DNA from: Lichina pygmaea
Lineage: Eukaryota > Ascomycota > Lichinomycetes > Lichinales > Lichinaceae
Direction: 5' to 3'
DNA length: 64,000 nt
NCBI GenBank assembly: GCA_963422465.1
Contig: OY730170.1
Coordinates: 4,564,379-4,628,378 of the forward strand
Shown here in pieces: positions 27,546 to 39,731 of this stretch; the stretch's first letter is position 1; every line of letters starts with the position of its first letter. The position numbers were made by a program, and so were the translations under genes. The notes under the pieces are model-generated. The model made no database searches. It was not told the DNA's origin and saw only the letters and a program-made list of their open reading frames with translations.

Positions 27546-30500
27546 ATGGACGCCGAGATGGTGGACGCGGTCGAGGGCAGCAATATGGATGCGGCCGAGG
27601 CCCTTCAGAATTCTCAACCGACCATAGATCCATCGGTGCTCGTGAAGCAGCCGCCGGTGGATCTGGCATTGAGAGATGCTGTTTCCTCAACCGCGGTCAA
27701 TGGCACAATCTCTCGAGCTGAAAACGGCAAGAGAAGCGCACCGGCCGTGGCAGACGCCACCGCTCCACAGCATCAGCCAAGCTCGAAGGACTCGGCGGTC
27801 CGACCGCAGGCGCTATCTACGGCTCTGTTGCCAAGTGGCGTGTGCTACGACGCGCGGATGAGATTCCACTCCACTCTGGTCGACGATGACGATCATCCAG
27901 AAGACCCCCGTCGGATCAGCGTCATCTATGGGACGCTGGTCCGAGCTGGTCTGATCGACGAGTCCCTCTCTGTCGGTCGAGACTCTCGAGACTTCTTGCG
28001 CCGTGTCGAGGCGCGAGAAGCATCAGCGGACGAGATCTGCCTCGTGCATAACCCAGGGCACTACAAGCTCATACGCCAAACTCGAAGTATGGTTTCCTCA
28101 CGCGGATGTCGTCGTCATGGCCGGGCCTCGTGCTGACTAGAAACGGCAGATGAGACGGCAGAGAACCTACGTATGCTCTCGGACTCAGGCGATTCTGTTT
28201 ATTACAACAACAGTACCTACTTGTGTGCACGGCTCGCCGTGGGCGGCGCGATCGAATGCTGCAAGGCCGTCGTGTCGGGGGCGGTGAAGAACGCAATCGC
28301 GGTCATCCGTCCGCCTGGACACCATGCTGTTCCGGCCGAAGCTCAGGGCTTTTGCATCTTCAATAACGTCAGCGTCGCAGCTAGAGTTTGCCAAGGGGCA
28401 TTTCGGGATAAATGCCGCAAGATCCTTATTTTCGACTGGTAAGAACGAGTCCCTAGCTCCCTGCAGCGCAATCCGTCTGACGTTCATAGGGACGTGCACC
28501 ACGGTATGAAGATGCATTTCGATTGGACGTCGAAGCAAAGGGGATCTAAAGTAGGACCGCATATTGACCATCTGGAAAACAGGAAATGGGACGCAAGACT
28601 CGTTCTATGAAGATCCAAACGTCCTGTACATTTCCATCCATGTCCATCAAGGGGGCCGGTTCTACCCTGGTGGCGAGAGCGGCAACCACAAACACTGTGG
28701 GGCTGCTTACGGCGTTGGCAAGTACGAGTTCCCATATCGTTTTTCGTTCTTCCCGCCGCGGTCGACTCTGACACGCTTAGAAACGTCAACGTTCCGTGGA
28801 CCGACCAGGGCATGGGGGACGCTGATTACATGTACGCGTTCCGCAACGTCGTTCTGCCAATCGCGGCCGAGTTCGACCCAGACCTCGTACTAGGTACGTT
28901 CTTCCAGATTGTGCCTCCTGTCGAACCTGCAACTGAACGCAACGCAGTGTCGGCCGGCTTCGATGCGGCCGAGGGCGACGAGATTGGGGCCTGCTTCGTG
29001 ACACCGGCTTGCTACGCGCACATGACACACGCCCTGATGACCCTGGCCGGGGGTAAGGTGGTCGTCTGTCTCGAGGTGGGCTTGGTCGTCGGTCACCATC
29101 GACGAGAAGACTGCTGACGGAATTCGGTAGGGCGGATACAACCTCCAGTCGATCTCAAATTGCGCCCTGGCCGTGACAAAGACTCTCATGGGTGAAGCTC
29201 CAGAGCGGTTGAAGCTGGCGGCCCCCTCGAAGCTCGCGATCGAGGACGTGCACAAGGTGATGAGACGGCAGTCGCCGTATTGGTTCTGTCTCAGCGCGTA
29301 TGGACCGAGTCGAGGTCCGCTCCGCTCGACGCTGGATCTGTTGACGGGCCCTGCGTACTGACGAACCATGCAGACTTCTCTTCTATCGGAGGAAAACGGA
29401 TGCACGGTAAGTAGCAGTCGTTCTTCTATGGAGTGCAAATACTCAGATGACGCAGATATCATCCGCGCGTACCAGACTCGCATGCTCGGAGACGAACTCG
29501 GCATGTTCACCCTCGCCGTCCTACGCAACTCGCTCACCACTTCCTTTGCCGATCAAGTCATCGCCACGTGAGCCACCTCAAGAACCCGCCGCTTGTAGTG
29601 ACGCCACCGAAGCTGATCATCTGCAGGCCTAATCACTCCTCCTGCCAAACTCTTCTCTTCATCTTCCATGACCCGTACGTATCCACGCCGTGCTTCATTC
29701 GTCGGTTATAGCAATCTGTACAGCAAGACTGACGGACGTGCAGACCGGACTTGATAGGCGTTCCTCGGCCGGAGACCCTCAAACTCGAGGCCCACCAAAC
29801 ATGGCTGGTAAGGGCCGCTCGAGAGCCTCGTGAGATCGCGGGGCTGACGCGAAGCAGACCGATCCCATCAAGGATTACATCTACTGGGCCGACAAGGAGG
29901 GCTTTGGGGTCGTCGACGTCAACGTCCCAAAGCTCCTTTCCGATGCCGACGTATGTCAAGCGCCCCGTTGGCGTGACCCAGCTGACTCGGACCAAGACCA
30001 TAGCATCCGTGATCGACGGCGGGGAACCGGCAGCCGTCAACGCAATGAAAGAGTTGGCCGTGTATCTGTGGGACAACTACCTCCAGTGGGTCTTTTCTCT
30101 CTCCCACGCCCCTGCAGGCCATCGCGCTGACATACCGTCCAACGTGAAGACTCGCAGATGCCACCAAGATATTCTTTATTGGAGCAGGCGACGCGCATCA
30201 GGGTATCGTGCATCTCCTCAACTTGCGAAGTCAGTGGAACCGCTCTGCTAGATGTTCCCCTCGTCCCCTCCTTTTGCTGCCGGAGTGCCTTTTCCCCTGG
30301 GAGGCAGCATGATTCTGCAGACCGGCTGACCGATTTCCGGCACCCTTAAGACTGCTCGCCACGTCTGTACGGGATCGTAAACGTGCTCAGCGACATCCCT
30401 GTAAGATCCGTGAGACGAGATGCGGATCCAGACTTTGCGACGTGGTACTTCAAGGTTCGTCCTGTCCTCGAGCGCCCCTTACCTCTCCCCCTCCTCCCTC

Positions 30501-30740
30501 CTTTCCTGATCAGCCGAAACGTATCTCTCCCATCTCACTCGTGCGCAGAACTCTCTCGTGTACGTCAACGGCGAACATGACACCTGGGCGCCCGACCGCA
30601 AAGGCCCGAAACGACGATTCGGGCGGGTCATCAAGTCGGAGGAGAACGGCCTCCACCGCATGCTCTTCTGTCACAAGGAGGAAATCACTTCCTGGATCTC
30701 GCGCCGATCGCAGCATCAGCGAACGGCCAGCACAGCCTAG
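27546..30740 (+). CDS. HDA1: Class II histone deacetylase Hda1
   Basis: Zn-dependent lysine deacetylase, catalytic subunit of an Hda1-type repressor complex. Sixteen exons keep phase throughout and give about 745 aa. Boundaries: 27546-28086, 28150-28438, 28490-28503 (14 nt), 28583-28721, 28781-28893, 28948-29075, 29131-29314, 29374-29406, 29456-29567, 29627-29674, 29744-29807, 29858-29950, 29982-30085, 30150-30229, 30351-30454, 30549-30740. Active-site segments are intact: [39 protein letters not shown]. From ~500 on there is an Arb2-like domain ([58 protein letters not shown]), which in Hda1 proteins binds partner subunits. The intron 29951-29981 is only 31 nt and is the weakest junction. 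The start was taken at the ATG of [11 protein letters not shown]. Confidence 0.93.
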
Positions 30741-33697
30741 AAGTTACGGGGGGGGGGGGGGGGGGGGGCATTTCCTGCCACATGTTCCCCACCATCGAGC
30801 AACATCTCGTCGTCGGCGTCTCCGGCTTCTTCGACCCGCCTCTGGGGTAGAGGGGAGGAGAAGCAGGAGGAGGGAAAAGCCGAGAGCGTGGCTGTTCTGT
30901 TCTGTTTATTTCCGCCTGTCTTGTTCATTCTGCTCTGCCCAGGGGAGTCGGAGGATCTGTCGCCCGCTTCTGTCTCCCTTCTGCTTCTTGTCCTGCCTTG
31001 ATTTTTTGCCCGACTGCTTGCTTGATCGTTATACCCTTCCGGCGGTGGTCGAGCGCTTTCGCATTGCTGTAGCCTGATGACAAGGGCTGGAGAAAATCAC
31101 GGGAAAAGCCTGCATCATCTCCCGTAGGCTACTGTAGCCACGCTGAAGAGTCTGAAGAGAAGAGCAGCAAGGGGCGAGATGGTTTCTCGATCACTGCTGC
31201 AGCCTATGCGCTCGTCGACGATTGATGACCACGACTAGAGAAACTCTAGTCTGTTCCAGCCTGGATTTCGGATACGGACCATACGTCCATCTATTTTTTT
31301 TTTTTCAATACACTACCGTACCATGCGTATGAGGATACAATAACAGTTGGACCATCAAGGCATCTCGGCGAGATACGGGCACGACGGGTCGAGCAATCAC
31401 CCTCCGAGAAGATGCAGCATGTCGGCGACTTCAAAGAAGACCAGCGTGACGAGAAGATCCAGGACCTGAGGCCAACATGCACGACGACAACAAAAGTCGT
31501 CCGGCAAAGCTAACTACGTACCCGATGTCGACCCCGGGGCTTTCTACAGGCGTGTGCTGGCGTGGCTGGGTTTCAAGAGGTTCTACTCTAGGATGCCTAG
31601 GATGGTCTGTAATCACAGCATCGAGCTTAGACCTACCGTAAGAGCAGTCCGACGCCAGAGTGGCTCTTGTGGCGCGTACAGTACAGTAAGCATCGGAGAT
31701 GGCATGTTTAGGAGCAGCCCGTCCTCTACGTCTTCTCTGGATTCAGGTGTCGGGTCGTTCGACATGTCCTACTTGCGGGGGCTGGTGGATGGAGCGTCGC
31801 AGAACCCTTGGGCTGATCTGGCTTGAAGCTTGCAAGTTGGGTGTACGGAGTACAGGCCACCACGGTAGCCTCGGGCAGCTGTAAAAGTACAGTCGTAGAA
31901 AGGGGAAAGGGGATGATGAAAGGGCCCGAGGAACACGCCTCAACAAGGAAAATACAGCGGTGTCGTATAGATGCGAATACGATGACAGGGTGCCTCTCGT
32001 GGATTGAAGACAGCTTGATCGAGGAGAACTAGACAATCGATGGAACTCTGATGAACTTTTTGTTCTCCAGCTCGGAGATGAATTGCACGATCGTTCAGAA
32101 TGGCTACGCGGAAACCCTTGTCTCTGCCAAGTTGCCGGCTTGGGCTCTTGTCGTACGTTACGTACGTAAGTTTACCTTTACGTATCAAGACCCTACGAGT
32201 AGGTACGAGGGTACGGAAACAATGTGGCTACTGTACGAAGTACATCCGATTACGAGTAGTCAGCCAACCCAGAGGCTTCCCGGCACAATGATTACTCGTA
32301 CAGTAATTAGCAAATGGAATAGATAATCGAGAAGAGAGAGTCTTCAAAGCTTCCGATTGGTGGTACGATGGCATTTTCGGGAGATATGCTTCTTATACTT
32401 GAGATAGCGAGCGAACACAGACAGATACCTTTGTCTAGCGGCCGAGCTGCTACATATGTAAGTCACGATCTCCCATGACATCTGCGAATGTAGTATTATA
32501 TTCTTGATACATCCAGCCCCCACCAGAACTAAGCCTCATTCTTTCAGGGTACGTACCGGTATGTACGTACTGTTGAGCTGCCGGTAATCGCCACAATCGT
32601 TTATCAGGAACCGGGGGTATCAGATAGCAAAGGACCCCACCGCCCCTTTGCTTTTACTTGACAGTCCCATGGAAACAGCATGTTCTCTGTACTCTCTGAT
32701 CAAGTGCCCTTCCACCTTACCGGCGACAGCTGTACGTAACGTATACATACATTGGAAGTACGTAAGTACTCTCACCTCCATACCACGGTAAGGCATCCCA
32801 TATCAGCCCGCAGCCGCACGAGCCCGTCCCGAAATGGGCCAGTCGGCCCGCAGATCAAGCAGGGGATTTTTCCACACAAAAGATGAGAGTCATCATTTAT
32901 GACTCATGGTTGCATGACCGCTAGGCATCCACATAAATAGTAGTAGTCCTTGGATGGTCATTGTCGGTGAATAAGGCATTGCAGCGGTAACTCTCCGCTG
33001 CAGCCTTGGGGCTTGGTGGGGGGGGGTATGGTCAGAGCACCTACGTACGGGGCTAGGGCCGCAAACAACTGGACTCTCGTTGCTGGAGCGTCGAAGTATT
33101 GAAGATCTAGCTACCTACGTCCTTTCCTCCTCCGTCCGGCATCGACACAATACCAAGGTATCAATAGCCATTTCACACAGTCCACTTATCGGGTGACGGT
33201 GGCCACAGCTAATGCTGTTCTGCCCTGTTCGGACCTGATGATTGCTCGAAAGTGACGACTTGCTGCCTTGTTGCTTGCTTGGGTGTGATCTCAGCGCAGC
33301 TGGGCGAACGAAAGAGTCATCCGTTCACGGACCAGCTCTGCTATATCCTCTTCGACCTCATACACGTGTCCGACCGCTGATATCTATCCTCCTCCTCCTC
33401 CCCCTCCTCCTCCTCCTGCATTGACCCCACGTCCCGCGAGAAACCCCACCCGTAAGGCTTGCTTCGCTTCTCTAACCTAGCGAAGCTATCGCGACAGTTC
33501 CCGGGTTCGTGGGCAACGATAGTCAGCAACGCAGTCGTTCGGCCATTATATGGTGATCTCAACCCTTCGTCGCTTTGAACGCAGGAGCCGTAGGCGTTTC
33601 GGCCTGAGAGGCTTCGGGCCACTGCCCGTCCGGTCGTTGGTTGGATCGTTCGTACGCTCCAACGTCGTTGGCTCTGAAATCGAAGCTTCGGCGGAAC
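30741..33697. other. 3-kb intergenic region, no gene seen
   Basis: Begins with a 21-base G run after the HDA1 stop. The rest contains many GTAC/TACGTA palindromes (about 32150-32170, 32545-32570, 32730-32770) and, near the right end, a CTCCTC repeat at about 33388-33420 and CT-rich DNA that may be the 5' leader of the MATH gene. Confidence 0.55.
30748..30768. repeat. Poly-G tract (21 G)
   Basis: Uninterrupted guanine run eight bases past the HDA1 stop codon, so likely within its 3' UTR. Confidence 0.85.
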
Positions 33698-35252
33698 ATG
33701 GACGTCACCATGAGCCAACCGGTCAGCCTCGCAACGCCTCCCCTTCTCTTTGCCTCGCCTTCGAGCCCTTCACCACCGCCGCCGACATCGTCCATGGCAA
33801 GTCAGTCGCCCTCCCATCAGGCTGCTGCCGCCCAGCCCCCGGCCACGCCTTCGACGTCCGTCGAGATGGATCTTAGCACCTCTCTCCCTTCGCTACCGGC
33901 CAGCGCACCGCCAGATCACGATATGGACTCGATGATGACCGACGCCGAGGCGTCGTCGGATGGGCATGTGCACGATGTGGACGAGATGGATGGAGAACGC
34001 TCGCAGCCGGCCTCCGACGGGACGGTGCTGCCCGCCGGCTCGAGCGCCGTGCCGGAGCAGCCGCCCCCGGCTGGCTCTCCGTTGCCAGCAAGCTTGACCT
34101 CAACCGGTACCCCGATCTATGAAGGCCAATCTCAGCCTCAACCTCAACCTCAACCTCTTCAGAACGGAGTCGGCCCGCAGCCTGCTCGGGAGGATGGTCC
34201 CCCTGCCCCGGTGCCTCCGCAAGCTCCGGACATCAACGGCGCCCCTGCAGCGCCTGGTGACCCGATGGATACGACCGAATCCGGAGAGTTCTGGAACCGT
34301 GCCATCCGCTCGTTCCAGGCCGCCTCGGAAGCCATGGAGGCCGTCGCCGCGGCCGTGAGCGACGCACCGCTGGCCACAAGACCCGAGGACGCCCCGGCGC
34401 CGTCATCGCAGCCTACACGGCGTTCGCCCGACCCGCAGACACCGGGCGCGTCGACCGAGCACGGGGAGTCGATGGACGCCGATGACAACTCGGCCTCCGA
34501 TGCGTCCTCGGAGACGGACGAGCAGGCGCCCACCCGGTCCGACTTCTTGGAGGACACGTCGCTTCCCGACGAGGAGGAGCTCAAGGAGATTGAATCCACC
34601 ACCGAACGGCGGGCGACTGATCGTGAGTGTCATGACGTCGATCCCGATTGTCCCGTCTTCGCTGACACGGCAGAACGTTAGACGATGTCTTCGAGAAGAT
34701 GTTCTTTACCGACCTGGACGATCCCGAGCACGTTCCCGCTGATCTTGGACGCATCGAGTGGACCTTGACGGGCGTTCGCGGCTCGTGGGAGCAGCGGAAC
34801 AAAGCAGCGGTCATGACGTCCCCGACGGTCCGCATCGGCGACCTGGATTGGAACATCAAGTTCTACCCCAAGGGCAACCATACCGATCATGTCAGCTTGT
34901 ACCTCGAGGCGTCGCGACCGGCGTCGAAGACGTGTCCCCCGGGGGAAACTAACCCCCCCAGCACCGCCCCGACAAATGCCGAACCGACCGAGGCGTCGTC
35001 CCAGGAGCCGGCACCGGCCGAGTCTGTTCCGAGGTCCGGATCGGCCCTCGCCGCCTCGGACTTGCAGCTGATGGAGTGGGCCGGACGTTACCTCGAGCGC
35101 AGAAACGGCGAAGTTCTGCCAGCGTCCGTCCCGGTCGACGTGCAGATGTCCGATCCAGCTCCGGCGCCGGGCGCCGGAGCCGGTGGCGGAACTGGTGCCA
35201 ATGTCGATGATGATGATAACGATGATGATGATGGCGGCGGCGGCGACGACGA

Positions 35253-35312
<60 letters not shown>

Positions 35313-37560
35313 CGATGACGATAAGACACCGGAGGCGGACGAGGGGACCGACTGGTCTGCGGCGGCACAGTTCGGCATCGTCATGTACAACCCGAACGAA
35401 CCACGCGTCCACGTCGGTCAAGGGATGCACCACCGCTTCCGGCGCAACTCACCCGACTGGGGTTGGACTCGGTTCTACGGGCCCTCGAGCCGGCTGCATA
35501 AACGGCAGCGGGGCCAGCGGCAAGCCTTGCTGCGCAACGACACGCTCACCTTCACCGCCTACATACGCATCGTCAAGGACGACACCCAGACTCTCTGGGA
35601 CGACGAGCCTTACGGCCCGGCCTGGGATAGCCTGGCCAAGACGGGCCTGCGCGGCCTGAGGCCGAAGCGCTCGGACGAGTCGTTCATCGCCGCCGCCATC
35701 GCCAGCTGGGCTCTGCTGGCGCCGTTTCGGGAAGCCATCCACGCCGTACCGACGGCCGACCCTCTCAGGGATCGAAGCCAAACTCCAAAGGGGCTTGTCA
35801 TCGCTCTCCAGCGGGTCCTCCATCGCCTTCAGGCGCAACAGAAGCCCTCGTCGTCTCCGGTCTCGCTGGAACCCATCAACAACTTCATCTCGGCGATGGG
35901 CGGCGCACCGTACCTGCTGAACGACGTCGTCGACTTCTGGGAGCTGCTGAGGCATCGGCTGGACCAAGAGACGCGAGGGACCAAGATGGAAGGCAAACTC
36001 GACGACCTCTTTGACGGCTTGCTTCGCCGGCGTTCCAACGAGGCGGATCGTCGGCACCGTCGTGGACTCGCCGGCTCGGACGACGTGATGGAGTCGCCCG
36101 CGTCGGCGGGCGTGCCGCCGGTCTTGCGTCTACCGGTGAAAGGGGTCGGCAGCGTCCAGGTCGCGTTCGAGGCTCTCTTCGACGGACGCGACGGCTCGAG
36201 CCAGCGGGCCACGCTCGAGAAGGCCCCCAAGCTCTTGCAGGTCGAGCTAGATCGACAGGCGTTCGACAAGAGGTCCCGGTCCTGGAAGAAGGTGGTCGAC
36301 AAGGTCGAGCTGAGCGAGCAGGTCGACCTGACGCCCTGGGCTGCGGACTCGGCCGCGAAAGCGACGTACAGCCTCTACGGTCTCATCGTGCACAGCGGCA
36401 GCCTCACCTCGGGCCGCTACCACGCCGTCCTCCGGCCCGGCGGTCCAGGAACGCGATGGTACGCCTTTCTCCCCCGTACCGAGACCGTGCTCCGCCGGAC
36501 GCGCAAGCAAGCGATCGAGGCCCACGAGGGCGTCCCTCCGGGAAAGGAGGGCACCGGCTCCGAAGCGGTCGCCTACGTTGTCATGTACATTCGGGACGAC
36601 GTCCTACCAGAGGTGCTGCAGGGTGCGCCCGAGCGACCAGAAGCACCCCGATGGATCAGTAAGTGGGAGCCCGTCCGGTTGCGCCTTACCCCTCCAGAGT
36701 GCACGTTCAGACCGTGGCGAGCCTCGAGATCGCTGACGGGCCGGAGCGTCGTCGTACAGGAGACGAGCTCGAAAGGGAAGCCAAGGCCGCTGCCGGGCAT
36801 GACGCGGACGAGTTGCTGGTCATGTTCCTGGGCAAGCCCATCAAGATGCGGATCTACGGGTCGAGGCTCTTCGACGGTTACAGCGGTATCGGCATATTCA
36901 ACCTCTACAACACCTCCGGCGACGTTCTACAGTCGACGGACGTCTTCGATCTCAGTCTCAAGGGCGATACGAGGTTCATCGACGTTCAAAGGAAACTGGC
37001 ATCCATGCTGGGCTTCAAGCGAGAGGCCTGGCGATGTCAGCTCTTCCGGTACGACGTCCTGGCCGGTCTTCAGGGTCGGGCGGCCGGTAAACCGTCGGAT
37101 GATTCTACGCTGGCGAGGGAGACGGTGTCGTGGCCGCAGATGCAGTACTGGTTGCTCATTCTTCCGGCATCCTTTGGTGACGCGACGCTTCCTCTAGCGA
37201 CCTGGAACGAGGCACAGTCGTTGGACACGTTGACTTTGCCGGAGCCTCCACCCGAACCTGCGCCAGTGTCTGAGCGGGAGCGGGAGCGGGAGCAGGAGCG
37301 GGAACGGGAACGGGAGCAGGAGCAGGAGCGAGAGGCAGCGTCGCAGCCGGAAGCCCAGCCAGAATCTCAGCCAGCAGGAGTTTCGAGCTTGCCAGAGGCG
37401 GTGCCCGTCGCCAGCGAGAATGCATCTAGCCTGGCACCCGCAGATACAAGGAGCACCGAGCGGTCTGAGACGCGACAAGGGAGCGAGCAACAAGCAACAG
37501 CGAGTGAAAGGGACGGCGCAAACGCGTCCGAGGACGCGGCCATGCCAGACGCCACAGACG

Positions 37561-37591
<31 letters not shown>

Positions 37592-38717
37592 CGATGCTAA
37601 TCCCGCGCCACGCGAAGGCGACGTTGACCGGTCGGGTCACGAGATGGAGGTCGAGACAACGCCCCCCGCGGTATCTGCGGCGGCCCCGGATCCAGCGCCG
37701 TTGCCTCGGCCTCAGTCGGAACGGGCGCATCGCCACCTGGGGCCGCGCAGTCGCCGGCACTCGAGGTTCGACGGTCTGCTCAACGCCAGCATCCTCGTGT
37801 TCGTCAAGCGCTTTGACGTCCGGGCGCAAACACTGGCGGGCGTGGGTGGCTGTCTGGTCGGCAAGGCGGAGCCGATGGACACCAGCATACGCCAGCTACT
37901 GGGTTTACCGCACGATCAACGGATTCGTCTCTGGGAAGAGGTGAGCCCACTTTCGGTGCGGGAGATCAGCTCAGGCCAAAGCTTCCGCGACGAACGGCTC
38001 GTTGACGGGGCCATCGTCGTCGTTGGGGACGTCATGTCGGAAGAAGAGTAGGTCCCCCCCCACATTCTTGTTTTGCCTCTCTGTCTAGCCGCGTCGAGGA
38101 TGCGGTGGTACGGCGCACAAGGGCGATGCTGACGGAACGACGTGAGCAGGACGCGGCAAGTCGAGGAGCGTGGTCGGTTCGCGACGCTAGCCCAGTTCGA
38201 GCAGTCCTGCGTCGAGTCGCTGCAGGCGGTGTTCCCGGCCGACGACGTCACCGAGTATCGGTACTTCTCGGGTCGGGCGTACTCGGGGTCACGCAAGCAC
38301 GGTTACTTCCACGGCCACGGCAGCGTCGTCGAGGTCAACGGAGACCGGTACGAGGGCAAGTTTGTGCTGGGCAAGCGCCAAGGCCAAGGCCGGATGCAGT
38401 TCCACAACGGCGACGAGTACGAGGGCGACTGGAAAGACGACCGCATGGACGGAGAGGGCAAGTACGTGTACGGCAAGAGCGGGAACACGTACGTCGGCGG
38501 CTTCCGCAGCGGACGGCGCCACGGACGCGGTCGGATGGACTACGTCGTCGCCGAGGACGAACTGAAGATGTGCCAGATCTGCTACGAGGAGGAGATTGAC
38601 TGCGCCTTCTACGACTGCGGCCACGTCTGCGCCTGCGTGCGCTGCGCCAAGCAGGTGGAGGAGTGTCCACTCTGCCGGAAGGCCGTCAGCGTCGTCATCA
38701 AGATCTTCTGGAGTTGA
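33698..38717 (+). CDS. MATH / pseudo-USP / MORN / RING protein
   Basis: Large fungal "MATH and UCH domain" protein related to Ubp15/USP7. Four exons in phase: 33698-34622, 34682-36658, 36760-38047 and 38150-38717; 1585 aa. Order: acidic disordered N-terminus (1-308); MATH domain (~315-609) split by a ~140-residue insert with an Asp run of about 27 (WTLTGVRGSW, FYPKGNHTDHVSLYLEAS / FGIVMYNPNEP, DWGWTRFYGPSSRL); USP fold (~627-924); linker rich in Gln/Glu/Ala; MORN repeats (~1440-1520: GDRYEGKFVLGKRQGQGRM, GDEYEGDWKDDRMDGEGKY, GNTYVGGF); C-terminal C3HC4 RING (CQIC, DCGH, CVRC, CPLC). In the USP fold the Cys box reads GLRGLRPKRSDESFIAA instead of GLxNxGxTCYxNS, the His box SGRYHAVL instead of xGHY, and the Asp after WY is gone. 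It should have no protease activity; the RING may give E3 ligase activity (inference). Confidence 0.88.
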
Positions 38718-38949
38718 CGAGACGATCTGGCCGCTCGCAGTGGCGAGGCACCATGTCACATCAGCCACATCACCTTGGACCATGTTCCGTCGATATGCCT
38801 GCCATGTTTTCTCTTGTTTTCTCGACCGTTGAGGTGAATTGAGATGGCGATGTAGCCGGACTGGCTATAGTTTTGGATGACCAAGGGGGTGGAAGGATGG
38901 CGGATGGTCACGATTCTGATGTCTGATGTCGTTGTTGATATCTTTGTGC

Positions 38950-38988
<39 letters not shown>

Positions 38989-38990
38989 TT
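38950..38990. repeat. (GTT)n microsatellite
   Basis: About 13 GTT units, followed by a short T run. Confidence 0.85.
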
Positions 38991-39697
38991 GATAGCGATA
39001 TCGATTTGGGGTGTTTTTGATCCGAACATGCGCAAATCATCAACTTGGCTGCTTGGCTGTTTGGTTGGTTGACTGGTTGATTCAGTTGGTCGGCCTTGAT
39101 GATCTAAGTACCGTGGATGACCAGAGGCTGTCGTGGCTGTATCCCTTTTCAACGTTCCCGAGTCACGGCGATCGTGGTTCAGCTGCTGTTGGTTTTTTTT
39201 TTTTTTTACTCGGAGCCGCCTTGCCTGTGCGACCGACATACTGTGAGACACTGGGAAGGAACGGAGAAGTTCTATACCCTGTCCGGGCCCCCTGAACTCT
39301 TTCATCCTAAGTTGCTACTTGGCACTCACCAGTACTTCCTTGTCACCGGAAACAACCTTTGTTCGTTCTTGTGGTCGTTGTCGCTGCTGTGGTTGTTGTT
39401 GTGGTCATTGCGGTGATTGTGGTCACTTGCTCTTGTGACACATCTATCTGGATGTATGGACACATAGACGGATGGATGGACGGATGGCAAGGCAGAGCAC
39501 AGACAAGACAGACAGATAGATGTGAACAACCATGTGCGATTGACTCGGGATGATCGTTATGTGAATACCCCGCACGCACAAGTGAGTTTTACGTACCTTT
39601 TGGTCTTCCAATTCTATCCTCTCCAGAATTTTTCTTTTCGCTCTCCATTCGCTTTTTGGAAAACAAAAGGTGATGATGATCAATTCTGGAGGCACAG

Positions 39698-39700
39698 CAG

Positions 39701-39730
<30 letters not shown>
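39698..39730. repeat. (GAA)n microsatellite
   Basis: About 11 GAA units. Confidence 0.85.
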
Positions 39731-39731
<1 letters not shown>

